This document shows, piece by piece, positions 42,649 to 54,638 of a stretch of 64,000 nt of DNA. This DNA comes from Owenia fusiformis (Eukaryota > Annelida > Polychaeta > Sabellida > Oweniidae). Position 1 is the stretch's first letter. Every line of letters begins with the position of its first letter. The stretch is from positions 33,267,524-33,331,523 of the forward strand of contig CAIIXF020000006.1 in assembly GCA_903813345.2 (NCBI GenBank), read 5' to 3'. Both the position numbers and the translations under genes were made by a program. The notes under the pieces were generated by a model that was not told the origin of the DNA, searched no databases, and saw nothing but the letters and a program-made list of their open reading frames with translations.

Positions 42649-43204
42649 CAGTGCTGGTATATATTAATTGATCAGTCGTTTAATTGGCATATTTTCTTCA
42701 ATTTTAACATTTAATGTCCCAAACTCCCACAAACTGCAGAAAAGTATACCCAATAAATCATATTTACCAAAATGAGTGTCTCCAAGGCTTCAAACCAGCG
42801 TATGCATAATGCATTTGTCACGAGTTTGAGCTGAAATTTCGCCAAAATGAAGTAGGCTAAGGGTAGTCTCTGCCAGGTTTGTTTATTGTGGTAAGCTTGT
42901 AAGTGCTCAGAAGCAAATAATTCACGTGCGCAAAATAATCAAATAATCTGATTGGTCTCAACTTTGCTGCACATGCGCACAATGTGTGCCATGTTTTTTC
43001 TAGTGATTTCTATGGACAGAATTAACAGGTAAAATCACTTCGAAATTTCAAGAGAACTTTTTACCTATAATAGCAAAACTTTTGTTTTATTTGTGCATTC
43101 TATCTATCAGATAAGAGTTTCAGGCGTATGTAGGCAAATTCATTTTGGTAGGAACACTCTGTTTAGTTTGAAAACGCATCCTATATTATTATATATCAGC
43201 ACTG
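42649..43204. mobile_element. TA-flanked MITE, copy 1
   Basis: Ends CAGTGCTGGTATATATTAAT and ATTATATATCAGCACTG, TA on both sides (42647-42648, 43205-43206), 556 bp. It is nearly identical to 48324-48931 but lacks about 50 bases after TTTCTAGTGATTTC. No coding capacity; Tc1/mariner-type by its TA duplication. Confidence 0.8.
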
Positions 43205-43684
43205 TAGTCCTCGGGTCTAATGTTTTGTCCATCCATCCATTACATCATTATGATTTCACTGGCCATCTGGATGTCTTTCTAACAAAATGGATGAACTTCC
43301 ATCGGAGGAAATTTCCATTTTCATCATTTTCACCGAAGGAGGTCGATTTGTATCCAAATATTTTACCTGTATCAGGGCTTTCAGTAACGCGTCCTTTACA
43401 TTAGGAGGTCCTGGATTTTGACGAAAGGACTCCAAAAAAATTTAATGATCCGTCCCTTGGACGCAAAGTCCTGTGTTTACATTAACAAAATTGATAGACT
43501 CTGAAGAAGATCTTACCTTCAGTGTTTTATTTGGTCAAAATCCGCAAAATAAACGAAGGATATTCTATTTCTAATATTTTCTTTGAAGTTTCTTTCCGGA
43601 AGTTGATTTCTGATCGAAATAGTACGAGTCCTGTAATAGGACAATCACTAAGTAGTTGCTACAGTACCGAGTGGTAATCGGTAC

Positions 43685-44257
43685 CCGGGGGTTCACTATA
43701 TATAAACCTTGACGGGGATCCTCGGCTCATGTGGGGTACCCCTTTTTTATTTAACGTTTAGTATGGCAATGGACCCATATTTTAGGATTTGGTATGGGAA
43801 TGCCCGGAAATTTCTGACTTCTGAGGTATGGCAATGGTCGGACTTTTGCTCTTCTGGTATGAGAATGGTCGTTGTAGATACGTTACCTAACATTCGTAGT
43901 ATGGCATTGGTCCAGTAGTTCCAAATTTGTATGACATTGATCCTATATTTCATTTACTTTGAATTAAGGTATGGCATTGGTCCCATATTTGGACATTTGG
44001 TATGGCATTGGTCCTACATTTTGACATTTGGTATGGCATTAGTCCCATAATTGGGCATTTGGTATGGCATTGGTCCTATATTTGGACATTTGGTATGGCA
44101 TTGGTCCTATATTTGGACATTTGGTATGGCCTTTGGGCATTATTTTGGTTGGTATGGGAACATATTGAAATTTGACAGATTGGTATGGGAACATATTGAT
44201 ATTTGAGGCTTCAGCCTAGGACCCCCGTCGAGTTTTATATACAGTGAACCCCCCCGG
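43685..44257. mobile_element. 573-bp inverted-repeat element with a minisatellite core
   Basis: About 45-bp arms begin CCGGGGGTTCACTATATATA and end in a diverged complement containing CCCCGTCGAGTTTTATATAC. ATCGGTAC (43677-43684) and ATTGGTAC (44258-44265) flank it, an 8-bp duplication with one difference. The core (about 43760-44200) repeats a 31-bp unit, GGTATGGCATTGGTCCTATA plus TTTGGACATTT. Confidence 0.7.
43760..44200 (+). repeat. 31-bp minisatellite
   Basis: More than ten imperfect units of GGTATGGCATTGGTCC... are present, the central ones nearly identical. Frames reading through it on both strands are artefacts. Confidence 0.8.
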
Positions 44258-44853
44258 ATTGGTACGAGTCCTATGATTGGCTACGATTATTAATCGTGCA
44301 TGCGTCTTAATAGTTTTGACTCATCAAATTACTGGTTTGTTGCGCATGGGCGTAAAACGGAACTAATAATTGGAACCTTGCAGAGAGTGCCCCTAGTGCA
44401 AATCAAGAAAAACAAGAAAATGTGTATTTAATGGTTGAATAATCATTACATCTTTCAAGTGAAGGTACCCATATCATTTATTGACCTTCTAGACGTTTGT
44501 AGAACGCTGATTTAACTGGTGAGAAACTTTTCATCGATTTTTTTGTTCAGCATAAAAATGTGACTTTGGATTCCCGGGAACCTTTTTTTCATGGGACACA
44601 CTTTTTTTACTGAAAGCACTGTGTATAGTAAATAATAACATCAGGTTACTGAAAATCTAGGCATTTCTCTTGAAAGGCCATGTATTAACTTAAGGATGAA
44701 ATATCAGGATATAAAATGACCTCCTTCTTGTGAAAATGATGAAAATAGAAATCTCCCCTGACGGAAGTTCATCCATTTTTTTAAAAAGACATTATATCTT
44801 CATTGGATTTGGAAGTATTATTTATTCCTGAATATATCTCTTGGCACATCCAG

Positions 44854-44889
44854 GCTCTGCAGCACCAGATACAGAATTCATACAGAATG
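44854..44889 (+). CDS. Candidate 36-base exon
   Basis: Bounded by GGCACATCCAG and GTAATT. In phase 1 it reads SAAPDTEFIQN with split Gly codons at both ends. It is proposed only because it fits between the candidate exons at 41676 and 46500. Confidence 0.2.
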
Positions 44890-45329
44890 GTAATTTACTC
44901 AAATATGTAAGTCAAACAGAGCTAAGAGAGTGATCAATGTCTTTATCAATAATGAGAAATCATGGCCTTTTATTATCTTCTTTCTAGTCGAAGGCAGAAA
45001 GATGTGATGGTTCATCTATTGTATGAAGATTCTACTTTTCTAAACTTTATTCTTTTGGATTGTGGTGATTAAGAGTAATATACAGAAATAGAATGAGTCT
45101 TGAGGTCATTTGGCTAAGACTTATTTGCATCATTATGTTGGTTTCTAGTCTGTTAATCATTCTGTCTGATTTCTGATAAAGAGTTCTGTAATCAGAAATG
45201 AATTAGTTAGAATTGTATGATAATGACTTCTCAGTTATTACCCCCCCCCCCCCCCTCCTGTACAATACATAGCATGCTCTCCTAAAAGTAATGTAAGCAG
45301 TAACAGACTTGCCAACCAAAAAATAAAAA

Positions 45330-45640
45330 TTTGCGAGATATTTTTAAAAAATTGCGGTACTTTTACGGGAGATTTTTTTGAAATACGGTAGTTTTTTTTC
45401 GGGAGGTTTTTAAAAAAAAATCTGGTAGTTTTTGAGGTAGATTTTTGGCAAAATGGTTGTTTTTACGCTTGATTTTGAAAAACGGGAGTTTTGCGATGAA
45501 TTTTGAGAAAAAACTGGAGTTTTTACTGTAGATTTGAAATAAAACAGTAGTTTTTATAGACGGTTTTGCGGTAAATTCTATAAAAGTAGATTTTTGAAAA
45601 AGGGCAGTTTTAAAAAAAACTGGACTTTTGAAAACACGAG
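45330..45640. repeat. Degenerate AT-rich tandem repeat (about 35-bp units)
   Basis: Units of the form (G/C)GGTAGTTTTT...GGGAGATTTTT recur about eight times. The 115-codon minus frame across it (Phe/Lys/Asn-rich) reflects this bias and is not called as a gene. Similar GGGAGAT words appear at 46110-46170. Confidence 0.5.
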
Positions 45641-46181
45641 AGGAGCAGATTTTATTATTCTCAAGAAACTGATTAAACATACGTAAAATGTATATGGGGC
45701 CTCCTACCACTGATCATACCAAACCAAAGCATGTACACTATAGACTCTAAACAGTAGTTCTTATCATTTCCATCCTGGTTTCAACGATGTGGCCGATTTA
45801 TACGTGAGTCTGTGACATTAAGAATAAGGTTTAGTTAAAAGCAATCGGAACACAAAACAATATGACAAATATTATTGAGTATAAGGTTGATGATCGAATT
45901 GCTTACATGAAAGTTGGGTCAGAACAAGTAGTATGAGGGTCTCTTTGCTCAGTCTTAACATTACAAAAAATGTATACATTTTCCTGGCCGTGAAACTGAA
46001 AGTAAAAGATAGAAGGGCGACTTCGATAATATAGTGTTTTTTTGGTTCATTTATTCGATAATATAGGTCACAGATATGTCAGATTCCTTTATGAAATACA
46101 GTAGATTATAGTAAAAGTATGGGAGATACTAAGGGAGGTATCAGCAAAAATACGAGAGATTTCAGCAAAAAGGCCTTGCCC

Positions 46182-46498
46182 AAGTCGTTATTTTTTTTAC
46201 TTATCAGATCTTGAATTATTACTGCCTTGTACAATCTAATGCATTTCTGCTGATATTATGATAAGTTATTCAGCAGTTTCGAGATTTCCATAATTCCTAA
46301 GCTGTCAGGGGTACAGCGAAACTGTATTGTACATTAGAATGTAAGCAGGCAGTAATATAAATTAAATCATGCGATTCAATGTTTATTTAAAATTTGCGAT
46401 GAAAATGCATGAAGACCTAGTCCATATAGTCGTCGATCTGATTCAGTGATTGATCAGAATCTCAGCCTAGATTCTAGATATCATGTTTGATCATTTCA
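46182..46498 (+). mobile_element. Truncated and internally inverted copy of the GCCTTGCC element
   Basis: The left end matches 57446 onward (GCCTTGCCCAAG, then TCTTGAATTATTAC, CGAGATTTCC). The segment at about 46327-46425 matches 57715-57812 in reverse complement, and colinear similarity resumes (GTCGATCTGATTCAGTGATT). It stops near 46498 without the right terminus. Confidence 0.65.
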
Positions 46499-46499
46499 G

Positions 46500-46533
46500 G
46501 AATGGATTACCGGGAAACTTTCGGCAGCTATTG
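46500..46533 (+). CDS. Candidate 34-base exon
   Basis: TCATTTCAG precedes and GTAAGT follows. In the proposed frame it encodes MDYRETFGSY with a split Trp codon. The splice sites are good, but the acceptor coincides with the end of a truncated transposon copy. Confidence 0.25.
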
Positions 46534-47617
46534 GTAAGTTTACCACTAATGGATCTGTGGTCACGGTAGGATTTATTCGCCAAGCTTGCGACTTATTTTG
46601 TAAAAATGTTCGCAACCCTTCACCAATTATTCGCAAATTGAGAGTGGCGAAACTCTGCCTGACTGTCTTTTGGAAAAATGGATATCTGCACCATTTCTGT
46701 TACTTAATTGAATGCAAATTCAACTTCCAACAAAATTACTGCAGAATTATGATTGATTTAAAGCAGATATGAAATGGTATTTTTAACCTAAATGAATCAA
46801 TATAATTTTTTGATAGATGTATTTGGACATGTTTTCTCATCAGTAGTGTGAAAACTAATTCACTCTAACGATCGTTATAGCTGCTTAACCTTCTGCACTC
46901 TGACTTATTTCAGCAAATATATCCCACGCATCTGACTTATTTTTCAAAAATGATATGCCTGGACTAAATAATTAATATCTCAATAACTACTGAATGAATC
47001 TGGATAAAATTTTCACAAAGGGAAGATACACTAGCGTGGCTCATGAGAAAAATGTTCTCATGAATTTTTTTCGTACATAAACACGACTGGGCATAGATAT
47101 ACCATGAATACTCCTCCAGAATCCGCCGTTTCGCCCCTCGGGAGATTCAACGTCTGGTCAGAATCCAAAACTGAATTTGCAGCGATCGAATGTTCTTCTT
47201 TTCAGTTCAGAAAATATTCTAGTTTCTATTTTCGATGACCATTATCGGCTTCCAAGAGCCTAAAGAGCTCGAAATCGCAATCCATTTCCTCCACATTTTC
47301 GTTGTGATCGTATTTGGCCGTCATTTTGTACGATTTGTTCACTAAAAACGACTTAAACACTGTTTAAATTGTTGAATTGAGAAATATTTTTCGAAACATC
47401 GCCATTTCTAGGTCAACAGGAAGTCACCTACTAAGGTCTGAATAAATCGGGCAATCTAATTGGATCATAAGAACGGCGGGAAAAAGTAAAGTTTTCAAAA
47501 GTTAGATTTGTGTCGTCCGGATCCGCCGGTGGGTTCTGGCGGTAATTTTGAATGGGCGGACGCGGCCGCCGGTGGTCTGCTAAAGGTTAATAAGCAATAT
47601 TCGAATTGGTTGTGACG
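46534..47617. other. No recognised feature
   Basis: The 71-codon frame at 46557-46772 lacks motifs. The stretch 47080-47590 is richer in CpG (ATCCGCCGTTTCGCC, GGCGGACGCGGCC) than its surroundings, but no gene could be defined. Confidence 0.3.
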
Positions 47618-47620
47618 TTA

Positions 47621-47815
47621 TTGGCCCCCACGTGATCTCTCACTGGTCCCCATGTGGCCCGTTTTGGTCCATTAGATCATGACGTCATAATGCCAAAATG
47701 TTTTGTTATTTGTTTACACAACAATCCTATGGTTGCCGTGACGTTGTGATTACTATGGAACCAATAAACCATAGCTATATTTTGTATATGACGTTACTAA
47801 TCATGTGGGGGCCAA
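47621..47815. mobile_element. 195-bp PIF/Harbinger-like MITE
   Basis: Arms TTGGCCCCCACGTGAT and ATCATGTGGGGGCCAA (one mismatch) are flanked by TTA on both sides (47618-47620, 47816-47818). A 3-bp TTA duplication with GGCC-rich termini is typical of PIF/Harbinger. A CRE (TGACGTCA) lies inside. Confidence 0.6.
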
Positions 47816-48093
47816 TTAGATTTATCAGTTAGTTTTATTTCGTTATCTATGACCGTTAGCAGTTATCTAACATTTATTTTATAATGGCTATCGCAAGAAC
47901 TCTACGTTGGCATACAATGGAGAAAACCGCATTTTTGTAGCTGCAAGTTAAGAAAAGCTATTTCAGTTGTCCTTTAACTATTGTATGGGGTGGTTTATTT
48001 TTGTCTGATTAAATAAAATATTTGTGTGAAATTATCGATATTTCTTGATTAAGTGTTGTTCAAAATTATATGATCCCCCCTTGTGTTTAATTA

Positions 48094-49414
48094 TCCCATT
48101 GAATGAAGTTTGGAGGGATATAGGGAATGCATCTGTCCGTTCGTCCGTCCGTCCATTCGGGCAATAACTCAAATACTGTTGGCCCGATTTTGTTCATTTT
48201 TTGTACACATATACCTTATGGGGGTAGAAGTTCTGCTCGAAAGCCAATTTTCAAAATGGCCTCTCATTTAAAAATGGCAGCCATTTTAGTGCCGATTTTA
48301 CAGTAATTTAGGTGCAATATGTACAGTGCTGGTATATATTAATTGATCAGTCGTTTAATTGGCATATTTTCTTGAATTTTAACATTTAATGTTCCAAACT
48401 CCCACAAACTGCAGAAAAGTATACCCCATAAATCATATTTACCAAAATGAGTGTCTCCAAGGCTTCACACCAGCGTCTGATAATGCATTTGTCACGAGTT
48501 TGAGCTGAAATTTCGCCAAAATGGAGTAGGCTGAGGGTAGTCTCTGCCAGGTTTGTTTATTGTGGTAAGCTTGTAAGTGCTCAGAAGCAAATAATTCATG
48601 TGCGCAAAATAATCAAATAATCTGATTGGTCTAAACTTTGCTGCACATGCGCACAATGTGTGCCATGTTTTTTCTAGTGATTTCGTTTCGTTTCATGGAG
48701 TTTGCGTTTCAGTGTAACTTCTGCAAAAATGGCGGACCATGGACAGAATTAACAGGTAAAATCACTCCGAAATTTCAAGAGAACTTTTTACCTATAATAG
48801 CAAAACTATTGTTTTATTTGTGCATTCTATCTATCAGATAAGAGTCTCAGGGGTATGTAGGCAAATTCATTTTGATAGGAGCACTCTGTTTAGTTTGAAA
48901 ACGCACCCTTAATTATTATATATCAGCACTGTAAAACTGTAATAGCAATATGTTTTAAATGTAAACCATTTTTATAGGACATAATAAAGCTAGAAATGTA
49001 GATATTAAAGAAGCACATGGCAGCCATCTTGAAAAATGGCGGCCTTGTTATTTTACGATTTTTGCTGTAACTTGAAAAGTAGTGGAACGATTTTTTCATA
49101 TTTGGTATGTGAATACTATAAGCATGGCACACTGTCTAATGACACTTTTGATAGAAGGCAGCTATATTTCAAAATGGCCGCCATTTTAACATACTTTGCT
49201 GTAACTCGAAAAGTAGTGGAGCGATTTTGTTCATATTTGGTGTGTGAATACTTTAAGCATGGTATACTGTCTCATGACACTTTTGTAGAAGGTGGCCATT
49301 TTTCGTGGCCATTTTGAAAAATGGCTGCAATTTTTGCTATATACTTTGTTTGTAAAAATGCCAGCCATGGCTGTTCTATGGGATTTGTTACGCTTTAGCG
49401 TAGCTGTTGTCTAG
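48094..49414 (+). mobile_element. Non-autonomous Helitron, copy 2
   Basis: Begins A|TCCCATTGAATGAAG, with a GTCC-rich stretch after it, and ends CTAG|T. A hairpin (ACGC-TTTA-GCGT, 49390-49401) lies before CTAG. Without the nested element it is about 711 bp, close to copy 1 (761 bp). A unit of about 130 bases (GAAAAGTAGTGGA.CGATTTT) is tandemly duplicated in the body. Confidence 0.78.
48324..48931. mobile_element. TA-flanked MITE, copy 2, nested in the Helitron
   Basis: Same termini as 42649-43204, with TA at 48322-48323 and 48932-48933. It is 608 bp and retains about 50 bases missing from copy 1 (including TGGCGGACCATGGACAG). Helitron sequence continues on both sides. Confidence 0.82.
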
Positions 49415-51049
49415 TTGGTATTTTGAGCTTGACAATTTGGTGAAGATTCAATAGTGAATTTTAGCAAGCTTTCAGATTGATATACCTGTTCTCAAGAAAA
49501 ACTGTTCTGTCAAAAAAATATTTTCAGAGGTTTTTTTATAGAAAAATTAGTAACAGCTTGAATGAGGAAATTTTACTCATTTGCTAAACTTGCTGAATAT
49601 TAAAACTGGCACCAATAAATGGGAGGTTGATGTTATTAGATCTGGTATTTTGATAACATTTTCATGATATACTTGCACATTGGTTTCATTTATTTGATAA
49701 AATCTGACAAGCTTTGTTCAAAATATTTAAATTGGAAACAATTTAGCCAAGCCTGTACTAAGCTATTATGAACGTTTGACAGCATTTTTGACACATTAAC
49801 TATATATTTGTGTCCCAGTATATTTCTAGAACATATTTTATGATTATGAATTATTTGCTTTGTTCAGTTAAAATGTTGACTTGACACAATGCTATTTACA
49901 GGCTCTAATAGCAGAAACTGCATGCTTGAAATATAACAACCCTCCAATCTATTACAACCTTCAGTCAAAGTCTAAGCCAGAATTTTATTTGCTCTTAACC
50001 ACTGTGATATTAGCCTATAACTGTGATATAGACTAGTGGGAATGGTCAGTTTGACCCCAGGTCGGTGTGAAAAGTGCAGTGTGTTTACTGGTTATCTGTG
50101 GCCAGGTCGTGAACCCATATTGGTAGGCCAAGTTCAACATTGGAAAAAACATTCCTTCACTAGTTTTTTTTATATTTACTATCAAGCAGGAATTCACAAA
50201 CCGCTTAGAAGATAATATATTTATTATTGGATAGTTAAATAATTACTATTGGATGTTAAGTATTGGATAATACCTAATGATTGTTATAAGCCAGGAGATA
50301 TGGAGAGATGTGAGTAGATTATTAGATTTCATAATTTGTTCAGCCTTCAGCAGTATATGAATAATAATATATACCTTGTACATTGAAAAATGCTGATTCA
50401 TTGCTGTCTCTTAAAATTAAATAACAACAACATATAGCGTGAATGATGTTATATAAGGATGCAATAATATTGTTAATAATAAGATTGCTATTATTAATTA
50501 TATCATAGAGAAGCATCTAGTTGTAAAACAAGATGGTGGCCATCTTCCTGTTGATTTGTTGACTGAGCAAGTTTTTTTTTATGTATTACTATTTGCTGGA
50601 GCCACAATCTCATCTCTCATAAATTAGAAAGAATTCTATGATCAATCCTGTATTTAAATAGACTGGTTTCATTTGAGATCGGTAAGATCTCACTAACATC
50701 AAATGTTAAACATCTGTAAAAGTGTAGAGAGGTGATTGTACTGGTGTGAAATGAGCACTTGTCCTGTGGTCCTCGCCATTTTCTTTTGATGTGGCCCAGC
50801 TTACTGTTTCAGCATATAGAGGAAAATTACAAATTATATCTGGTCCATTTGACCAAATTGTCTAAAATCATTATGTACCCATCCCTGATTCAGGGTTTTG
50901 TGATATATGGAGATCTTGTCATGATTGAAGTTTAAATGACTACTCATTTGAGTAATTGAAAATTACAGTTTCACTCATCTGAAATTATTATGAGAATTTG
51001 AATGAACGTTTAGGTTGTTGCCCCTGTTCTTCTATTAGGCTTAGTTAGT
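49415..51049. other. No recognised feature
   Basis: AT-rich sequence without notable frames, terminal repeats or RNA genes that I can identify. Confidence 0.35.
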
Positions 51050-51057
51050 GTCAAGTC

Positions 51058-52126
51058 CAGACCCTAAGATTCGGAATATTTGATACAAGTCCTTTGGACT
51101 TGTAAGTCAAAACTTTACAAGTCCATCCAAAAAATACAAGCCAAAAAGGACTTTTAAATCTGAACGTTACAAGTCCAATAAATCACTTACCGTATTCTTT
51201 AGGGGCGCTTAGAAAAATCAGAATAATAGAGTTGTCCTAAAGAAAATGCCCCCCCCCCCCAACTGAGCTCTATATGTACTTGGTCCTGAAGACCCCCTCC
51301 CCCACCAACCAACTGTGTTTTTAATGTGCCCATATATGAAAGAAGAAAAACAGGAATTTCATGAGGCTAGTAAAGTTTTCTTGCCAAAAATCGGAAACAT
51401 CAGAACGGGGTATGAGCATATCTCTGCAATAATGGCATGGATTGTTATTGGAGAGTTTACCGTAAAGATCGCTAAATGAACCAAGAATCAATTGCAAAAA
51501 TTCACAATAGAGCCGTGCGAATTGAATGAAGAATTTTCCCCGATTATCTTTATCATTTCCGCAAAAGATCGTCGGATATCTATCTAGTGTTATACCTCAA
51601 GATCCCACTCAAGTTAACTGTAACGATCGATCATTATTTTCCGTGTAAAAGTCTTAAGAATATTGAGAAATGTTAAAAAGAGAAAGAAAATTTTATTCTA
51701 AAGTTCATGACCTTGACCGTCAAGTTCACATGCGCAAAAAACTTGCACAAACGGCAGCAAATTTAATTGGTTATTGCGAGCTGAAGTTAGGCATATAAGC
51801 CAATGAGATCACGCCTTACTTACGTGTGCGAGCGGAAGTAAGCAGATTTTTAAATTTGAACCAATGAGGATGCGACTTACTTACCTGCAGTTTGGATCAG
51901 CATCCACGGAAAAACAAAATGAAAAATGAAATTGAAGTTTCAAACTTTTATTCATATTACTGCGGATCGGGGAAACCATGACCAATATTGACGTATATAG
52001 TCAATCAAGGTAAGCTCATAGGTCGTTTTGAAATACGCCAGGGGGACTTGTATTTTGTGACAAAGCACGCCAGCCACTAAAACTAGGCGCCACTGGCGTC
52101 CTGGCGTGTGGGAATCTTAGGGTCTG
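51058..52126. mobile_element. Non-autonomous hAT-type element
   Basis: CAGACCCTAAGATTC and its perfect complement terminate a 1,069-bp segment flanked by the 8-bp duplication GTCAAGTC (51050-51057 and 52127-52134). An 8-bp duplication with CAG...CTG ends is the hAT signature. GGACTTGTA words recur subterminally on the left. There is an oligo-C run at 51250. No transposase frame. Confidence 0.8.
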
Positions 52127-52574
52127 GTCAAGTCATTTGAATTTTCTTATAGCATATAGAGAAAAATAACATGAGAACTGATGTGTCCTTCGATTTTAAT
52201 CCAAAATACTCATGACATAGGGAAATATATTCTCCAATTTTCAGACTTGAATTGAAAGAGTGTAATGTTTCCATGTGATATAACATCAGATTCATTAGGA
52301 TGTTCTTGATTGTCACCCTATACCTGCTTGCTTATTATAACATAAGGAATAGCTCTCATGTTGTCAGATTGTATGAAATAATTATATTCATGTGTGAAGA
52401 ATTAATTATCAAGAGTTAGAGAATCATACAGATCCGCTTTGATGCCCCTGATGAACCCTTGTGAGGTGACATACTGCCAAAGGTTCAGTTCTTCGAGTAA
52501 GGGCAGTCTGTGCCAGGTTCCCTATAGAGGTAAAAACGTGTATAAATAGCGAAAAATTAAATATTTTCACTCAC

Positions 52575-52830
52575 CTCGTACCTAGATTACACTTCTTTGC
52601 ATTGAAAAGTGTTATTAACGGATTCGCGATTTCAGGTAGATGGTAATGGTTGTTCGTAAATTTCTTCATCGTCGTTTGCAAATCGAGTGCATTATCAGTA
52701 TGCTGGATGTAGAAAAGAAATTGATAAATCGAGCCGGCATCTAAGTCGTAAATGTAGGCAGTTTGGAAGTATTTTTTCGAGACCTCGAACCATTGATCAC
52801 GTTTGCTCCTGTAATTATTCACTTCTTCAC
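52575..52830 (-). CDS. Candidate minus-strand internal exon
   Basis: On the minus strand an open segment of about 84 codons lies between possible AAAG/AGAG acceptors and a consensus donor (ACGAG|GTGAGTG). It encodes RSKRDQWFEVSKKYFQTAYI then YDLDAGSIYQFLFYIQHTDN and ends FNAKKCNLGT. There is no ATG at the start (GTG at 52822), so it would be internal. The Y-x-YDL-x-AG-x-x-Y-x-F pattern is faintly like the last strands of a fibronectin type III domain. No partner exons were identified. Confidence 0.3.
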
Positions 52831-52839
52831 CTCTTTAAA

Positions 52840-54624
52840 ATGTGATTTCAATCAGTTGATCAAATTTTCGGACTTTGACCTCAAATTCAAATATTAATAT
52901 TTAAAAGAAAAAATACTGACTCATTATTATATTTTTAAAAGTCTTTCAAATAAAGTGAAATGATGCCAAAGTCAGCTAAAATTTGCAATGTCGTAAAATG
53001 GCGTGACTGGAATATGATGCAATCACCTGTGACGTCAGACAACTATTGCCGCATCAACAACTAAACAAACAATTAATATAGACTTCACTGATTGGTTTAA
53101 AGATTTTTCGCATCATTTGTGACGTCATAAACATGTTACCCAACCAACAACTAAACAAATAGGCATATAGGTTCGTTCAGTGCAACGCTCTTGAATCAGT
53201 TATAAACAGGATAATCAACAGATATATGAGAAGATCAGGCATTTTTTTGACTTGGAGACCTCGACTCGAGGAGTTTGCTACATTTTCTTGTGGGACTCCG
53301 ATATCACGAGGTATACTAATTGGTGATAGTTCACCGTGCAGACTATGTGAAATGCGGATCACATTCGCGGCAGATGCTTTATATTCAATTTTAATTGAAG
53401 TTTTTATTTTTTATTTCTGAATATGATTTTGAAAAGTGAAACTGTCATCATCAGACATTGTATCATTTTTTTAATGTTCTGTCCCATCCCGTCCCGAAAG
53501 TACTGTGTCCCGAGACCATTTGTACCGTTCCGTACTGTACCAAAATTTTTTTGGATTCCCTATATAGAAATGAAGAAACATTCTTCCCATTATTCTTCAG
53601 TGCTCTCGCTAGGTCTTACACTCAGGCCCTGTCATAGTCTACCATTCCACGTCCAGACAATTCCACACTTTAGTTAGATTCTAATCTGAGTCATAGTCTT
53701 AAACTGCTTCAGAAAAAATTCCACAGTCTAATTTGAGAGAATATACATAAAGCAAAAAATGTGAACCAGGATTGAGCATTTGCGATGTGATGCCAAAGTG
53801 TAGTCCTCATTTTTATGATTTTATATCTGGTAAATCTTGGGATTGGGATGAAACAGAAAATGTCAGTATTTGCAACATGTTTCTGTCTGCTTAACTTTGA
53901 GATTTTGAAAATACCCTCATTGGCCTCAAGCCATGGAGCTCCCCCCTTGCCTGGCCAAAGATTCTTTCAAAATCATGCAGTTCTCACCATTTTGAGCAGT
54001 TTTCAAGTAATATGGGGCCATAGTTGTCAAATGTGAATCACCCCCTGTAAAAACCCCTTAGCTACACACAAACAATTTTTAATTATCAAGTTTTTGAATT
54101 ATTACTTTAATGTGTCATGAATAACATTCAAGCAATGGAGCTAAGATATTGGTCTCAATCTTGGTATGGGCTTTGAAAAATGATGTAAACAAGTTCAGAA
54201 TACCATTTTACTTAAACTTCATGATCATGAATAGCATAAGCAGATCAATTAGTTTCCTCCATCTATTTGGACTATATATATACTGTATTCTCCAGAACTT
54301 TTAACAAGACTCTCCATTCATCCATGATCCATAATCTTTGGCTGTTATGTTATATTGATTGATGGCATGAATCTCATGAGACTTATTATAGACACAGTGC
54401 AATGGTGCAGAACTATAGTATAGTATATTATAACTCCATTCACTACATTTAATTTGATAGTAATATGCTGTTGTTTTCCATATTGTAATGTTCTCATGTT
54501 TTCTGACAAGTAACAATTATATTTTTATATATTTATTCAAAAAAGCTTAGGTTACCTGAATTAAATATAAATACTTCTATATGGAAATAATTGTCAATCA
54601 ACCAGTTTGTTTCTATATATTCAT
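52840..54624. other. No recognised gene
   Basis: Short frames on both strands at 53177-53420 overlap each other and lack context. A fragment of the repeat family seen at 35262 and 58490 lies at about 53925-54005. Confidence 0.35.
53925..54005 (-). repeat. Fragment of the GTAGCCAGG-ended repeat family
   Basis: TTTCAAAATCATGCAG and CTCACCATTTTGAGCAG match, in reverse, the internal part of the copy at 35262-35458 (GCATGATTTTGAACG, GAATGGTGAAAAACTG). Terminal parts are missing. Confidence 0.45.
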
Positions 54625-54638
54625 AAGTAAACATCAGT

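Noticed and set aside
45363-45710. 115-codon minus frame rich in Phe, Lys and Asn
   Set aside because: It lies over a degenerate AT-rich tandem repeat and has no motif.
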